Source of the DNA: RPQJ01 sp963712815
Lineage (GTDB): Bacteria > Pseudomonadota > Gammaproteobacteria > Steroidobacterales > Steroidobacteraceae
Reading direction: 5' to 3'
DNA: 64,000 nt
Assembly: GCA_963712815.1 (NCBI GenBank)
Contig: CAVQJL010000016.1
Span: 62,001 to 126,000, forward strand
The position numbers were made by a program, and so were the translations under genes. Below, piece after piece: positions 53,375 through 62,257 of this stretch; positions within the stretch are counted from its first letter, which is position 1; every line of letters begins with the position of its first letter. A model generated the notes under the pieces. It saw only the letters and a list, made by a program, of their open reading frames with translations, had not been told where the DNA came from and did not search any database.

Positions 53375-53897
53375 CGCGCCTCCGTCCGGTGCGGATCACG
53401 GCGATCGCCGCGACCACGGCCGCGAGCAGCAGCACGGAGGTGAGCTCGAAGTGCAGCCAGTAGCGCTCCAGGAACTCGACCGAGAACGCCCCGACCTCGA
53501 ACGACGCCGGCGGGCGACCCGGATGATCCTGGGCGAGTTCCGCGGCGGTGACGATGCGCCCGCCTGCCACGGCGGCGCCGAGCGCGACGGCGAGCAGGCC
53601 GGCGAGCGCCACCGAGGGCACCACGGCGCGCCCGTATCGCTCCAGGAAGGACGGGTCGCGCACGTCGAGCAGCATGATGACGTACACCATGAAGACCATG
53701 ACCGCGCCGACGTAGATGAGCACCTGGAAGACCGCGATCACGTGCACGCCGAGGATCGCGTAGATGCCGGCCAGCGAGATCATCGAACCGATCAGCGCGA
53801 GCGCGACGCGCATCGGGTGCCGCGCCACGAGCATCAGCACGCCGCCGGCCAGCGAAGCGGCCGCGAAGAAGTACAGCAGCAGCGACTCGACGTTCAT
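53367..53897 (-). CDS. nuoJ: NADH-quinone oxidoreductase subunit J
   Basis: 176 residues, five membrane helices; ATG at 53897 with GGGGAGG upstream. LIYVGAVMVFMVYVIMLLDVRD is the family signature around the pi-bulge helix important in coupling. Its start overlaps the nuoI stop (ATGA). Confidence 0.94.
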   Translation of the reverse strand: MNVESLLLYFFAAASLAGGVLMLVARHPMRVALALIGSMISLAGIYAILGVHVIAVFQVLIYVGAVMVFMVYVIMLLDVRDPSFLERYGRAVVPSVALAGLLAVALGAAVAGGRIVTAAELAQDHPGRPPASFEVGAFSVEFLERYWLHFELTSVLLLAAVVAAIAVIRTGRRRDG

Positions 53898-54472
53898 GGT
53901 GCCTCCCCGCTGCGGTTGCCGCCGGCGACGGGGTAGGGCTTGGCGACGTCCTGCCGCGGCTGCCAGTTGAGCAGCTCTTCCTGCGCGAGCCACATGCGCC
54001 CGCGGTCGAAGCCGGGCAGCCCCGGGGTCTCCTTCAGCATGCGGATCGCGTCCTCGGGGCAGGCCTCGACGCAGAAGCCGCAGAACACGCAGCGCGAGTA
54101 GTCGATCTCGAAGCGCGACGGGTACTTGGGGTGGGCCGCGTCGTCCGGGTCGAAGGCGGCGTCGATCTCGATGCACTGCGCCGGGCAGATCGTGGCGCAC
54201 ATGTTGCACGCGACGCACTGCGGGCGGCCGTCGGGACGCTGCGTGAGGATGTGCTTGCCGCGGTTGTGGGCGGCGTAGTCGGCGCGGATCTCTTCCGGGT
54301 AGTAGGCGGTGAGGGCGCCCTTGCGGCCCGTCATCCACTTCCACATGTTGGCGACGAACACGCCGCCGGTGATCCTGAGGCCCCGCAGCACCTCGAAGAG
54401 GTAGGCGCGCTCCCACCAGCCCATTTCGGGCTTGTTCCAGTAGCGCTTGCGGACGTATGACCGGCGGCTCAT
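53894..54472 (-). CDS. nuoI: NADH-quinone oxidoreductase subunit I
   Basis: 192 residues. The two [4Fe-4S] clusters N6a and N6b are bound by CVACNMCATICPAQCIEID and CVFCGFCVEACPEDAI. An N-terminal amphipathic part with EVLRGLRITGG precedes. The start at 54472 is 11 nt after the nuoH stop. It carries electrons towards NuoB. Confidence 0.96.
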   Translation of the reverse strand: MSRRSYVRKRYWNKPEMGWWERAYLFEVLRGLRITGGVFVANMWKWMTGRKGALTAYYPEEIRADYAAHNRGKHILTQRPDGRPQCVACNMCATICPAQCIEIDAAFDPDDAAHPKYPSRFEIDYSRCVFCGFCVEACPEDAIRMLKETPGLPGFDRGRMWLAQEELLNWQPRQDVAKPYPVAGGNRSGEAP

Positions 54473-54483
54473 CCCAAGGGACC

Positions 54484-55620
54484 TCAGGCGAGCGCCCAGA
54501 CCGCGATCGCGGTCACGACGATGTTGGCGACGGCGAGCGGCAGCAGGAACCGCCACGCGAAGACGAGAAGCTGGTCCCAGCGGAAGCGCGGCAGCGTCCA
54601 GCGGACCAGGATCTGGAAGCTGCAGATCAGGACGACCTTGGCGAGGAAGGTGAACAGCTGGATGACGACCACCCAGCCGTGGCTCATCGCGACCAGCTGC
54701 CCGCCCGGTAGCACGAAGCCGGCATCCGTCATCCAGGGCAGGTTGTAGCCGCCGAGGAACAGCGTGGTGAACAGGGCCCCGATGATCGCGATCTCGATGA
54801 ACTCCGAGAGCATGAACATGCCCTGCTTCATCGCGCTGTATTCGGTGAAGTACCCCGAGATCAGCTCGGACTCGGCCTCGGGCAGGTCGAAGGGGATGCG
54901 CTTGTTCTCCGCGATCGCGGCGACCATGAAGAGGATCGCGGCGAACGGCTGGTAGACGATGCCCCAGGCCGGGAGGAAGCCGAGCACCGTGCCCGACTGC
55001 TGCTCGACGATCGAGACGAGGTCCACGGTGCCGAAGATGAGGATCAGCCCGAGCACCGTGAGGCCCATCACCAGCTCGTAGGAGATGAGCTGCGAGCCCG
55101 CGCGAAGGGCGCCGAGCATCGAGAACTTGTTGGCCGACGACCAGCCGGCGAGCATGGCGCCGATGATCGAGATGCCGGCGAAGGCGAACACCACCAGCAG
55201 CCCGGCGTCGAGCGGCGCGATCTGCATCGGGTAGGTCCGGCCGCCGAACCAGTCCGCCAGCGACGGGAACAGCAGGCCCGGATCGAGCGTGCCGCCGAAC
55301 GGGATCACCGCGAACACCAGCATCACCGGGGCGAAGGCCAGCCACGGCCCGAGCGCGTAGGCGAGCCGGTCGTACGCGTCGGGCTTGAAGTCCTCCTTCA
55401 GGAGCAGCTTCAGGCCGTCCGCCATGCCGTGGAACAGGCCCCACCAAACCAGCTTCACCTGCGTGAACGGGACGCGCAGGTAGGCGCGGTTGGCGCCGAT
55501 GCGGTCCGACATGATCGCCGCCTGCTTGCGCTCCACCCAGGTGAGCACCGCGCCGAAGGTGAGCAGCACCGCGAACGCGTAGGCGATGTAGACGAGGCTG
55601 ATCGCCAGGTCGGGGCTCAT
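54484..55620 (-). CDS. nuoH: NADH-quinone oxidoreductase subunit H
   Basis: 378 residues, eight or nine membrane helices. TWVERKQAAIMSDRIGANRA, the quinone-site loop GLADGLKLLLKED-type (here GMADGLKLLLKEDFKPD), and AENKRIPFDLPEAESELISGYFTEYSAMKQGMFMLSEF are signatures. It forms the quinone chamber with NuoB and NuoD. The ATG overlaps the corrected nuoG stop (ATGA). Confidence 0.97.
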   Translation of the reverse strand: MSPDLAISLVYIAYAFAVLLTFGAVLTWVERKQAAIMSDRIGANRAYLRVPFTQVKLVWWGLFHGMADGLKLLLKEDFKPDAYDRLAYALGPWLAFAPVMLVFAVIPFGGTLDPGLLFPSLADWFGGRTYPMQIAPLDAGLLVVFAFAGISIIGAMLAGWSSANKFSMLGALRAGSQLISYELVMGLTVLGLILIFGTVDLVSIVEQQSGTVLGFLPAWGIVYQPFAAILFMVAAIAENKRIPFDLPEAESELISGYFTEYSAMKQGMFMLSEFIEIAIIGALFTTLFLGGYNLPWMTDAGFVLPGGQLVAMSHGWVVVIQLFTFLAKVVLICSFQILVRWTLPRFRWDQLLVFAWRFLLPLAVANIVVTAIAVWALA

Positions 55621-57051
55621 GGGTGCCCCCGCGCCGGCGCCGCGAGCGCCTTGAAGACGGCCTCGGCGTCCAGCACGGACGCCGCCTTCGGGAAGCAGGG
55701 CTCGAACGCGCTGACGACGCCCTGGAAGTTGGTGTAGTGCCCGGCGCGCTCGGTCTGGATGCTGACAGGCAGGAACACGTCCGCGTGGCCGTTCTCGGGC
55801 TGCAGGTACGAGTTCAGGAAGATGATCTTCGCCTGCGGCGGGATGCGCGCGAAGTCGCAGCCCTCGCCCCAGACCAGCACGAGGTCGGTGCCGTCGTGGA
55901 AGGCCGGCCCGCCCTCGTCGAAGAGCTCCCGCGCCCTGGCGGTGTTCGGGGTTCTTGTCGGGGCGGATGAGCAGGTCGTCCTCGAGCCGCTCGCCTTCCT
56001 CGGGCTGGCAGTCCGTCTTCACGTGCGCGTGGACGAACACTTCGCCGAGGTAGCGCCTGAACGCCTCGAGTTCCTCGTTGGAGCCCCAGTTCGAGACCAG
56101 CGCGATCGGGTGGCGCGCTGCGCCGATCAGCCGGCGCGCGGCGTCGAGCGCCTCGGCCACCGGGACGGGCCGGCCCTTGAGCATGGGTTCGTCGGCGCGG
56201 ACCCGCTCGAAGAAGCGCGCGAGGTCGCGGCCCTTGTTGCAGATCCACGGTCCGTTGACGGCCGGGTTCTCGAGCGGCGTGATGCGGGCGATGCTCGTGT
56301 TCTGCCGCTGGTCGAGGGACTTCACGAACCATTCGGGCTTGCGGTGCCAGACCTGGATGGTGCAGCCGCGCTCGCAGCCGGGGCACACCGAAGGCGTGGG
56401 CTTCAGGTACCACACGCGCGCCGTGTGCAGGAACTGTCGCGACAGCAGTGCCCCGACCGGGCACAGGTCGATGATGTTGTCGGAGTACGGGTCCTCGGCG
56501 AGCGGGCGGTCCTCGACGGGCCGGATGTTCGACACGTCGCCGCGGCGCTCCACGCCGAGCGCCATGGACTTCGACACCTCGTGCGTGAAGCGCGTGCAGC
56601 GCAGGCACAGGATGCAGCGCTCGTTGTCGAGCAGGATGCGGTTCGAGAGGTTGTAGAACTTGGTCGAGCGCACCTTCTCGTCGCGCGACAGCGACGCCTC
56701 GCCGTTGTACGCGTAGTGGTAGTCCTGCAGCGTGCACTCTCCGGCCTTGTCGCAGATGCCGCAGTCCACCGGGTGGTTGAGCGTGATGAACTGCAGGATC
56801 GCCTTGCGGTGCTCCTTGACGTCATTGGACTCCGTGAACACCTTCATCCCGGCGCTCACCGGCATGTTGCAGGCGATGTCGAGGCCCCGGCCCTCGACCT
56901 CCACGAGGCACATGCGGCAGTTGCCGGCGATCGACAGTTGCGGATGCCAGCAGAAGTAGGGCACGAAGATGCCGTGCTCGCGCGCCACCTCGAGGACCGT
57001 CTGGTCCTCGCGCGCCTCGATGGCCTGCCCGTTTATGAAGATCTCGGGCAT
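55617..57051 (-). CDS. nuoG: NADH-quinone oxidoreductase subunit G, compact form (frame broken by one extra base)
   Basis: Corrected length is 477 residues, well below the 680-910 usual for NuoG. The N-terminal part is complete: the [2Fe-2S] cysteines in CRMCLVEVEG, HPVDCGICDKAGECTLQDY, CILCLRCTRFTHEV and CPGCERGCT. The molybdopterin-like domain is much shortened, with about 100 residues before the shared end region. The reading frame breaks at a GGGG run (55949-55952). The upstream frame reads KNPE and then arginine-rich sequence, while the other frame continues NTARARELFDEGG to a normal end overlapping nuoH. The span (1435 nt) is one base over a multiple of three. I favour a sequence error. 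Start overlaps nuoF by 19 nt. Confidence 0.78.
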
Positions 57052-58331
57052 TCCAGGTTCCCGTCGTAACGCGACCGCTTGTGCTCGATGTAGTACTCGA
57101 ACTCGTCGCGGAACTTGTCGAGGATGCCGCTGATGGCGTAGCCCGCGGCGTCGCCGAGGCCGCAGATCGTGGTGCCGTCGTTGAATTTCGAGATGTAGTA
57201 GAGGCGCTCGATGTCCTCGGGCCGGCCGTTGCCCGCGACGATGCGGTCCATGATGCGGTGCATCCAGCCCGTGCCGTGGCGGCAGGGCGTGCACTGCCCG
57301 CAGGACTCGTGGTGGTAGAAGCGCATCAGGATCTGCGAGAGCGCCACCATGCAGGTGCCCTCGGCGATCACTATCATGCCGCCGGAGCCGAGCGTGGAGC
57401 CGGCGTCCCACAACGCCTCGTGCGAGAGCGCGAGGTCCTTGATGTCGGCTCCCGTGAGCACCTTCGAGGACACGCCGCCCGGCACGACGCACTTGATGGC
57501 GCGCCCGCCCGCGATCCCCCCGCAGTCCTCCTCGAGGAACTTCATCCACGGGTAGCCGAGCTCGACCTCGTAGACGCCCGGGCGGTTGACGTGGCCGGAG
57601 ACCGAGAAGAGTCGCGTGCCCGGGCTCTTCGCAGTGCCGACCTCTTTGTAGGCCGCGGCGCCGTGCGTAATGATCCAGGCAATGTTCGACAGCGACTCGA
57701 CGTTGTTCACCACCGTCGGTCGCTGGTAGAGCCCCTTCACGGTCAGCCGCGGCGGGCGGTTGCGCGGGTAGCTCTTCTTGCCTTCGAGGGACGCGAGGAG
57801 GCCTGATGCCTCGCCGGCGACGTACGCGCCGGCGCCGCGATAGACGACGATGTCGCACGAGAAATCGGTGCCGAGGATGCGCTCGCCGAAGTAGCCGGCT
57901 GCGTAGGCCTCCTCGACCGCTCCGGCGAGCCTGCGGTAGGGCAGGTCGAACTCGCCGCGGATGTAGACGAAGCAGTTGCGGACGTTGAGCGCGTAGCTCG
58001 CGATCAGCATCGACTCGACCAGCATGTGCGGGTTGTTCTCGAGGATCCAGCGGTCCTTGAACGTGCCGGGCTCGCCCTCGTCGGCGTTGGCGATCAGGTA
58101 GTGCGGCTGGCCGTCGTCGTACACCACTACCTGCCATTTGCGGCCCATGGGGAAGGCCGCGCCGCCGCGCCCCTGCAGGCCCGAGGCGGTGATTTCCTTG
58201 CTGACGTCCGCGGGCTTCATCTGCCCGAGCGCCTTGGCGAGCGCGCCGTAGCCGCCGCGCGCGCGATACTCCGCGAGACCGTGCGAGGTCCCGGTCACCG
58301 GGAAAGTCATGATCAGCTGGCGGCCGGGCAT
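57033..58331 (-). CDS. nuoF: NADH-quinone oxidoreductase subunit F
   Basis: 432 residues; ATG at 58331 with GGAGGGG upstream, 1 nt after nuoE. It binds NADH and FMN (GLQGRGGAAFPMGRKW, NADEGEPGTFKDR, YIRGEF, ExGAYVAGEASGLLASLEGKKS) and the N3 [4Fe-4S] cluster through SCGQCTPCRHG and a later Cys in TTICGLGD. It is the entry point of electrons from NADH. Confidence 0.97.
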   Translation of the reverse strand: MPGRQLIMTFPVTGTSHGLAEYRARGGYGALAKALGQMKPADVSKEITASGLQGRGGAAFPMGRKWQVVVYDDGQPHYLIANADEGEPGTFKDRWILENNPHMLVESMLIASYALNVRNCFVYIRGEFDLPYRRLAGAVEEAYAAGYFGERILGTDFSCDIVVYRGAGAYVAGEASGLLASLEGKKSYPRNRPPRLTVKGLYQRPTVVNNVESLSNIAWIITHGAAAYKEVGTAKSPGTRLFSVSGHVNRPGVYEVELGYPWMKFLEEDCGGIAGGRAIKCVVPGGVSSKVLTGADIKDLALSHEALWDAGSTLGSGGMIVIAEGTCMVALSQILMRFYHHESCGQCTPCRHGTGWMHRIMDRIVAGNGRPEDIERLYYISKFNDGTTICGLGDAAGYAISGILDKFRDEFEYYIEHKRSRYDGNLECPRSS

Positions 58332-58332
58332 G

Positions 58333-58797
58333 CTATTTCAGCCCCTCCAGCAGCTCGTTGACCTTCTCGCGCGTGAGGTTCTCGTGGTAGCCCTCGTTGA
58401 CCATCATCATGGGCGCGGTGCCGCAGGAGCCGAGGCACTCGACCACGGAGAGCGTGTAGCGGCCGTCGGGCGTGGTCTCGCCAGGCTTGACCCCGAGCCG
58501 CTTCTCGACGTGCGCGAGGATGCTCTCGGCGCCATTCATCGAGCAGCTCACGTTGTGGCAGAACTGAAGGTGCCAGCGGCCGACCGGCTTGCGCCGGAAC
58601 ATGGTGTAGAACGACAGCACTTCCTCGATCTGGATCTGCGGCACGCCGAGGTAGGCGGCGAGCTGCTCGATGTCCTCGTCGGCGACGTAGCCGCGGTCCT
58701 CCTGGATGCGCCGCACGCAGGGCAGCACCAGTGAGGACTCGAAGCCCGCCGGGAAGCGGGCGCGCAGCCTGTCGAGTTCGGGGATGAGGTGCTTCAC
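58333..58797 (-). CDS. nuoE: NADH-quinone oxidoreductase subunit E
   Basis: 154 residues from a GTG at 58797 that overlaps the nuoD stop (GTGA). A GTG at 58806 is possible but lies too close to its upstream purine stretch. The thioredoxin-like [2Fe-2S] domain has CHNVSC and CLGSCGTAPMMMVN as ligands. Helical N-terminal part LPCVRRIQEDRGYV is standard. Confidence 0.93.
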   Translation of the reverse strand: MKHLIPELDRLRARFPAGFESSLVLPCVRRIQEDRGYVADEDIEQLAAYLGVPQIQIEEVLSFYTMFRRKPVGRWHLQFCHNVSCSMNGAESILAHVEKRLGVKPGETTPDGRYTLSVVECLGSCGTAPMMMVNEGYHENLTREKVNELLEGLK

Positions 58798-60020
58798 CTG
58801 TCGCACTCTCCGCCGATCATGTTCACGGAGCCGAAGGTCGGCACGATGTCGGCGAGCTGGTAGCCGTCGAGCATCCGGTGCACGCCGCCCATGTGCACGA
58901 ACGACGGGCTGCGGCAGTGCACCTTCCAGGGCACGCCGCCACCGACGCTCACGAGGTAGAAGCCGAGCTCGCCGTTCGCGCCCTCGTGGGCCGAGTACAC
59001 CTCGCCGGGCGGCACCTGCGGCCCCTCCATCACCAGCTTGAAGTGGTTGATGAGCGACTCGATCTCGGTATAGACGAGCTCCTTCTCGGGGAAGGTGCAG
59101 CGGCGGTCGTCCACGCAGAGCGGGCCCGGCGGCAGCAGGTCCACGAGCTGGCGGATCATGTGCGCCGACTCGTCGATCTCGCGCATGCGCACGTAGTAGC
59201 GGTCGTAGTTGTCGCCCTTGATTCCGACCGGGACCTCGAAGTCGAGCTCGGCGTAGGCGAGGTAAGGCGTGTCCTTGCGCAGGTCGCGCGGCACGCCGGT
59301 GGAGCGCAGGATCGGGCCGGTGAAGCCCCAGTTCACGGCCTCGGCGGTGGCGATCACGCCCACGTCGCGGGTGCGGTCGATGAAGATGCGGTTGCGGTCC
59401 ACGAGGCCGTGCACGCGGCCCGTGAAGGTTTCCATTTCGACGAGGATCTCCTCGAGGCGCTTCAGCCAGCCCTCGGGCAGGTCGTGCGCGAGCCCGCCGA
59501 TGCGGCCGTAGCTGTAGGTGACGCGGGCGCCCGTGAGATCGGCGAGGTGCTCGTAGATGTAGTCGCGGATGGTCACGAGGTAGAGGAACGCGGTCATCGC
59601 GCCCAGTTCCATCAGCGCCGCCGCGGTGCAGGTCAGGTGGTCGGCGATGCGCGAGTACTCGGCGAGCAGCGTTCGCAGGTAGCGGCAGCGCGGGGTGATC
59701 TCGATGCCCATCAGCTTCTCGACGGCCTCGCAGTAGGCGAAGTCGTTGATCAGCGCCGAGCAGTAATTAAGCCGGTCCACGTAGGGGATCAGGTTGTGCC
59801 AGGTGTGCGACTCGCACTCCTTCTCGAAGCCGCGGTGCAGGTAGCCGCAGTGCACGTCGGTGCGCACCACCCGCTCGCCGTTGAGCTCCGCCACGATCTG
59901 GATCGTGCCATGCGTCGCGGGGTGCGACGGGCCGATGTTGACGATCACCGAGCCCTCGCGGCTGACCGTGTCGAACGCGGGCCGGATCGGATTGGGCAGG
60001 CTGGTGGGCGGCGCGCTCAT
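58794..60020 (-). CDS. nuoD: NADH-quinone oxidoreductase subunit D
   Basis: 408 residues. NuoD lines the quinone site; NIGPSHPATHG, the conserved HRGFEK, SYGRIGGLAHDLPEGW and the C-terminal DIVPTFGSVNMIGGECDR are family signatures. It is separate from NuoC, unlike the fused NuoCD of enterobacteria. The start overlaps the nuoC stop (ATGA). Confidence 0.97.
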   Translation of the reverse strand: MSAPPTSLPNPIRPAFDTVSREGSVIVNIGPSHPATHGTIQIVAELNGERVVRTDVHCGYLHRGFEKECESHTWHNLIPYVDRLNYCSALINDFAYCEAVEKLMGIEITPRCRYLRTLLAEYSRIADHLTCTAAALMELGAMTAFLYLVTIRDYIYEHLADLTGARVTYSYGRIGGLAHDLPEGWLKRLEEILVEMETFTGRVHGLVDRNRIFIDRTRDVGVIATAEAVNWGFTGPILRSTGVPRDLRKDTPYLAYAELDFEVPVGIKGDNYDRYYVRMREIDESAHMIRQLVDLLPPGPLCVDDRRCTFPEKELVYTEIESLINHFKLVMEGPQVPPGEVYSAHEGANGELGFYLVSVGGGVPWKVHCRSPSFVHMGGVHRMLDGYQLADIVPTFGSVNMIGGECDR

Positions 60021-60499
60021 GGCTTCACGTCCCGGTAGGGCACCAGCGGCTGTTCCTTCAGCTTCGGGTAGTCCTTGCGCAGGGGATGCCCCACGAAGCC
60101 CTCGTAGAGCAGGATCGGGCGCAGGTCGTCGTTGCCGCGGAACACGATCCCGTACATCTCGTGGCACTCGCGCTCCATGTAGCGCGCGGAGCCGTACAGG
60201 GTAACCAGCGTGTCGAGGGTCGAATCGGCCGCCGGGACGCGGGCCTTGACCCGCACCCGCACGAACTCGCGCGTCGAATAGAAGTGGTAGACCACGTCGA
60301 AGCGCGGCTCGCGCTCGGGCCAGTCCACCGCCGTGACGTCGAGGAACAGGTCGAAGCCGAACTTGTCCTTGAGCGCGCAGACCACCTCGAGCAGGTCGGC
60401 CGGTTCGACCAGCAGCGCCAGCACGCCGTGCGCCACGGTCGCCTCCCGGGTCACGCCGGCGAGGTGCTCGCGAACCTGCTCGAAGACTGCCTCGCTCAC
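60017..60499 (-). CDS. nuoC: NADH-quinone oxidoreductase subunit C
   Basis: 160 residues from a GTG at 60499, 2 nt after nuoB. The 30 kDa subunit family is shown by LFLDVTAVDWPEREPRFDVVYHFYS, ERECHEMYGIVFRGNDDLRPILL and GHPLRKDYP. It is a structural part of the peripheral arm without cofactors. Start choice follows the tight spacing; no strong ribosome binding site is present. Confidence 0.93.
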   Translation of the reverse strand: MSEAVFEQVREHLAGVTREATVAHGVLALLVEPADLLEVVCALKDKFGFDLFLDVTAVDWPEREPRFDVVYHFYSTREFVRVRVKARVPAADSTLDTLVTLYGSARYMERECHEMYGIVFRGNDDLRPILLYEGFVGHPLRKDYPKLKEQPLVPYRDVKP

Positions 60500-60501
60500 G
60501 T

Positions 60502-61005
60502 TCAGAAGCTCTCGTTCACGATGGGGTGGCGGTCGCGGGCGATGCGGTCCTGCAGCTTCATGATGCCGTCGATGACCATCTCGGGCCGCGGCGGGCAGCC
60601 GGGGATGTACAGGTCCACGGGGATGATCTTGTCGATGCCGGGCAGGGCGGCGTAGTTCTGGTAGAAGCCGCCGCTCGTGGCGCAGACGCCGAAGGCGATG
60701 ACCCACTTGGGCTCGCACATCTGCTCGTACACTTTCTTCAGGATCGGCGCCTGCTTGTGCGTCACCGTGCCCACCACCATGAGCAGGTCGGACTGGCGGG
60801 GCGTGAAGCGGGGCAGCGCGGCGCCGAAGCGGTCCGTGTCGTAGAGCGTCGAGCTCACCGACATGAACTCCATCGCGCAGCAGGCGGTCACGAACGGATA
60901 GGGGAACAGCGAGAACTTGCGGGCCCAGCCGACGAACTCGTCCTTCTTGGTGGTCAGGAACTCGAAGGCGCCCGAGGGCGCCGTCCGCGCCGGTTGCGTG
61001 GTCAC
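60502..61005 (-). CDS. nuoB: NADH-quinone oxidoreductase subunit B
   Basis: 167 residues; GTG at 61005 overlaps the nuoA stop (GTGA), with GAGGAGG upstream. The N2 [4Fe-4S] cluster is bound by the paired cysteines in TACCAMEF, plus GVCATSGG and YIPGCPPRPE. N2 passes electrons to quinone. Confidence 0.96.
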   Translation of the reverse strand: MTTQPARTAPSGAFEFLTTKKDEFVGWARKFSLFPYPFVTACCAMEFMSVSSTLYDTDRFGAALPRFTPRQSDLLMVVGTVTHKQAPILKKVYEQMCEPKWVIAFGVCATSGGFYQNYAALPGIDKIIPVDLYIPGCPPRPEMVIDGIMKLQDRIARDRHPIVNESF

Positions 61006-61367
61006 CTCGTCACCTCCTCGAGCAGCCCGGTGCGCCACACGTAGAGCACGATGAAGACCAGCAGCAGCATGAACACGCCGAAGGCGGCGAGCAGCGCGCC
61101 GGTCAGCGGCTGGGCACCGAGCGCCCACAGGAAGAGGAACACCGTCTCGAGGTCGAACAGGATGAAGATCACGGCGATCGCGTAGTACTTGACCGGCACC
61201 GCCCGCATGTTGTCCTGCTGGATGGGAGTAGCGCCGCACTCGAAGGGTTCGAGCTTGAGGGCCGTAGGCGCGGGCTTCGGACCGAGCACCCGGTTCATCC
61301 ACAGCGTCAGCGCCACGAACCCGAGGATCGCGAGCAGGTAGATGAGGAAGGTGCCGTAAGGGTTCAT
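61002..61367 (-). CDS. nuoA: NADH-quinone oxidoreductase subunit A
   Basis: 121 residues, three membrane helices. KLEPFECGATPIQQDNMRAVPVKYYAIAVIFILFDLETVFLFLWA is the strongly conserved loop and helix of the family (Glu and Cys in PFECG). First gene of the nuo operon, ATG at 61367, divergent from frdC. Confidence 0.95.
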   Translation of the reverse strand: MNPYGTFLIYLLAILGFVALTLWMNRVLGPKPAPTALKLEPFECGATPIQQDNMRAVPVKYYAIAVIFILFDLETVFLFLWALGAQPLTGALLAAFGVFMLLLVFIVLYVWRTGLLEEVTR

Positions 61368-61394
61368 CAAGTGCTTCGTGTCGGTGGAGGGCCG

Positions 61395-61419
61395 GACTAT
61401 AGCGCGGGCGAGACTATAG
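61395..61419 (-). promoter_or_regulatory. tandem -10-like boxes upstream of nuoA
   Basis: GACTATAG occurs at 61395-61402 and 61412-61419, 17 bp apart. On the minus strand each gives TATAGT, one mismatch from the consensus -10, at a suitable distance from the nuoA ATG at 61367. No good -35 is seen. The 154-nt gap serves both nuo and frd. Confidence 0.35.
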
Positions 61420-61521
61420 GCAGTGCGCACGTGCCTGCGGCCTGCGGAAAACACTTATGTGCGTGGCGCGCCGCAACGGTCGAAATCCGCCCCATCGTCC
61501 GCGACATCGGTGGAACCATCC

Positions 61522-62257
61522 GTGAGCACGCGAATCGAAGCGCCGCGCTGGCCCGCGCGGCTCGACCTGCTGCAGAGCGGAACGGGCCTGGCGCTCGGCC
61601 TGTTCATGTGGGTCCACATGTTCTTCGTATCGACCATCCTGCTCGGCAAGGACGCGATGTGGACCGTGGCCCGCTTCTTCGAGGGCTACCACGTCTTCGG
61701 CCGACCGCTGCCGTGGCTCGTGTCGATCCTGGTCGCGGTGATCTTCGCGCTCTTCATCGCCCACGCGGCGCTCGCGCTGCGCAAGTTCCCGGCGAGCTAC
61801 CGCCAGTACCGTACCTACCGCGAGCACATGAGCGGACTGAAGCACGAGGACACCACGCTCTGGTACTGGCAGGTCGTCACGGGCTTCGCGCTGTTCTTCA
61901 TGGCCTCGGTGCACCTGTACATCATGCTGACGCGCCCGGACCGCATCGGGCCCGTTCGAGTCGGCCGACCGGGTCTGGAGCGACCTCATGTGGCCGCTGT
62001 ACCTGGTGATGCTGTTCGCGGTGGAGTTCCACGGCGGCATCGGGCTCTATCGGCTCGCGCTCAAGTGGGGCTGGTTCGCGGGTCCCGATCCACTCGCCAC
62101 CCGCCGCCGGCTGCGGGCCTTCAAGTGGACGATCACCGCCTTTTTCCTGCTGCTCGGCCTCGCGACGCTAGCGGCCTACATGAAGATCGGCATCGAGCAC
62201 GCCCCGCTGTACGGCGAGCCCTACGTGCCCAGCTGGCTGCGGGAGGGCGCGCCGTGA
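61522..62257 (+). CDS. frdC: diheme fumarate reductase cytochrome b subunit (frame broken by one extra base)
   Basis: Corrected length is 244 residues from a GTG at 61522. Five membrane helices match the Wolinella succinogenes FrdC. The four heme-ligand histidines are His32, His81, His131 and His170, and Glu168 is present; each lies exactly 12 positions before its Wolinella counterpart (His44, His93, His143, His182, Glu180). The subunit passes electrons between menaquinol and the FrdAB head. The frame breaks within GGGCCC (61948-61953): after DRIG the first frame turns arginine-rich, while the other reads PFESADRVWSDLMWPLYLV to a stop overlapping frdA. Span 736 nt, one over a multiple of three. 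Confidence 0.82.

Noticed and set aside
54484..57051. NuoG-NuoH fusion
   Set aside because: Created by the one-base shift in nuoG; the restored frame ends in a stop overlapping the nuoH ATG.
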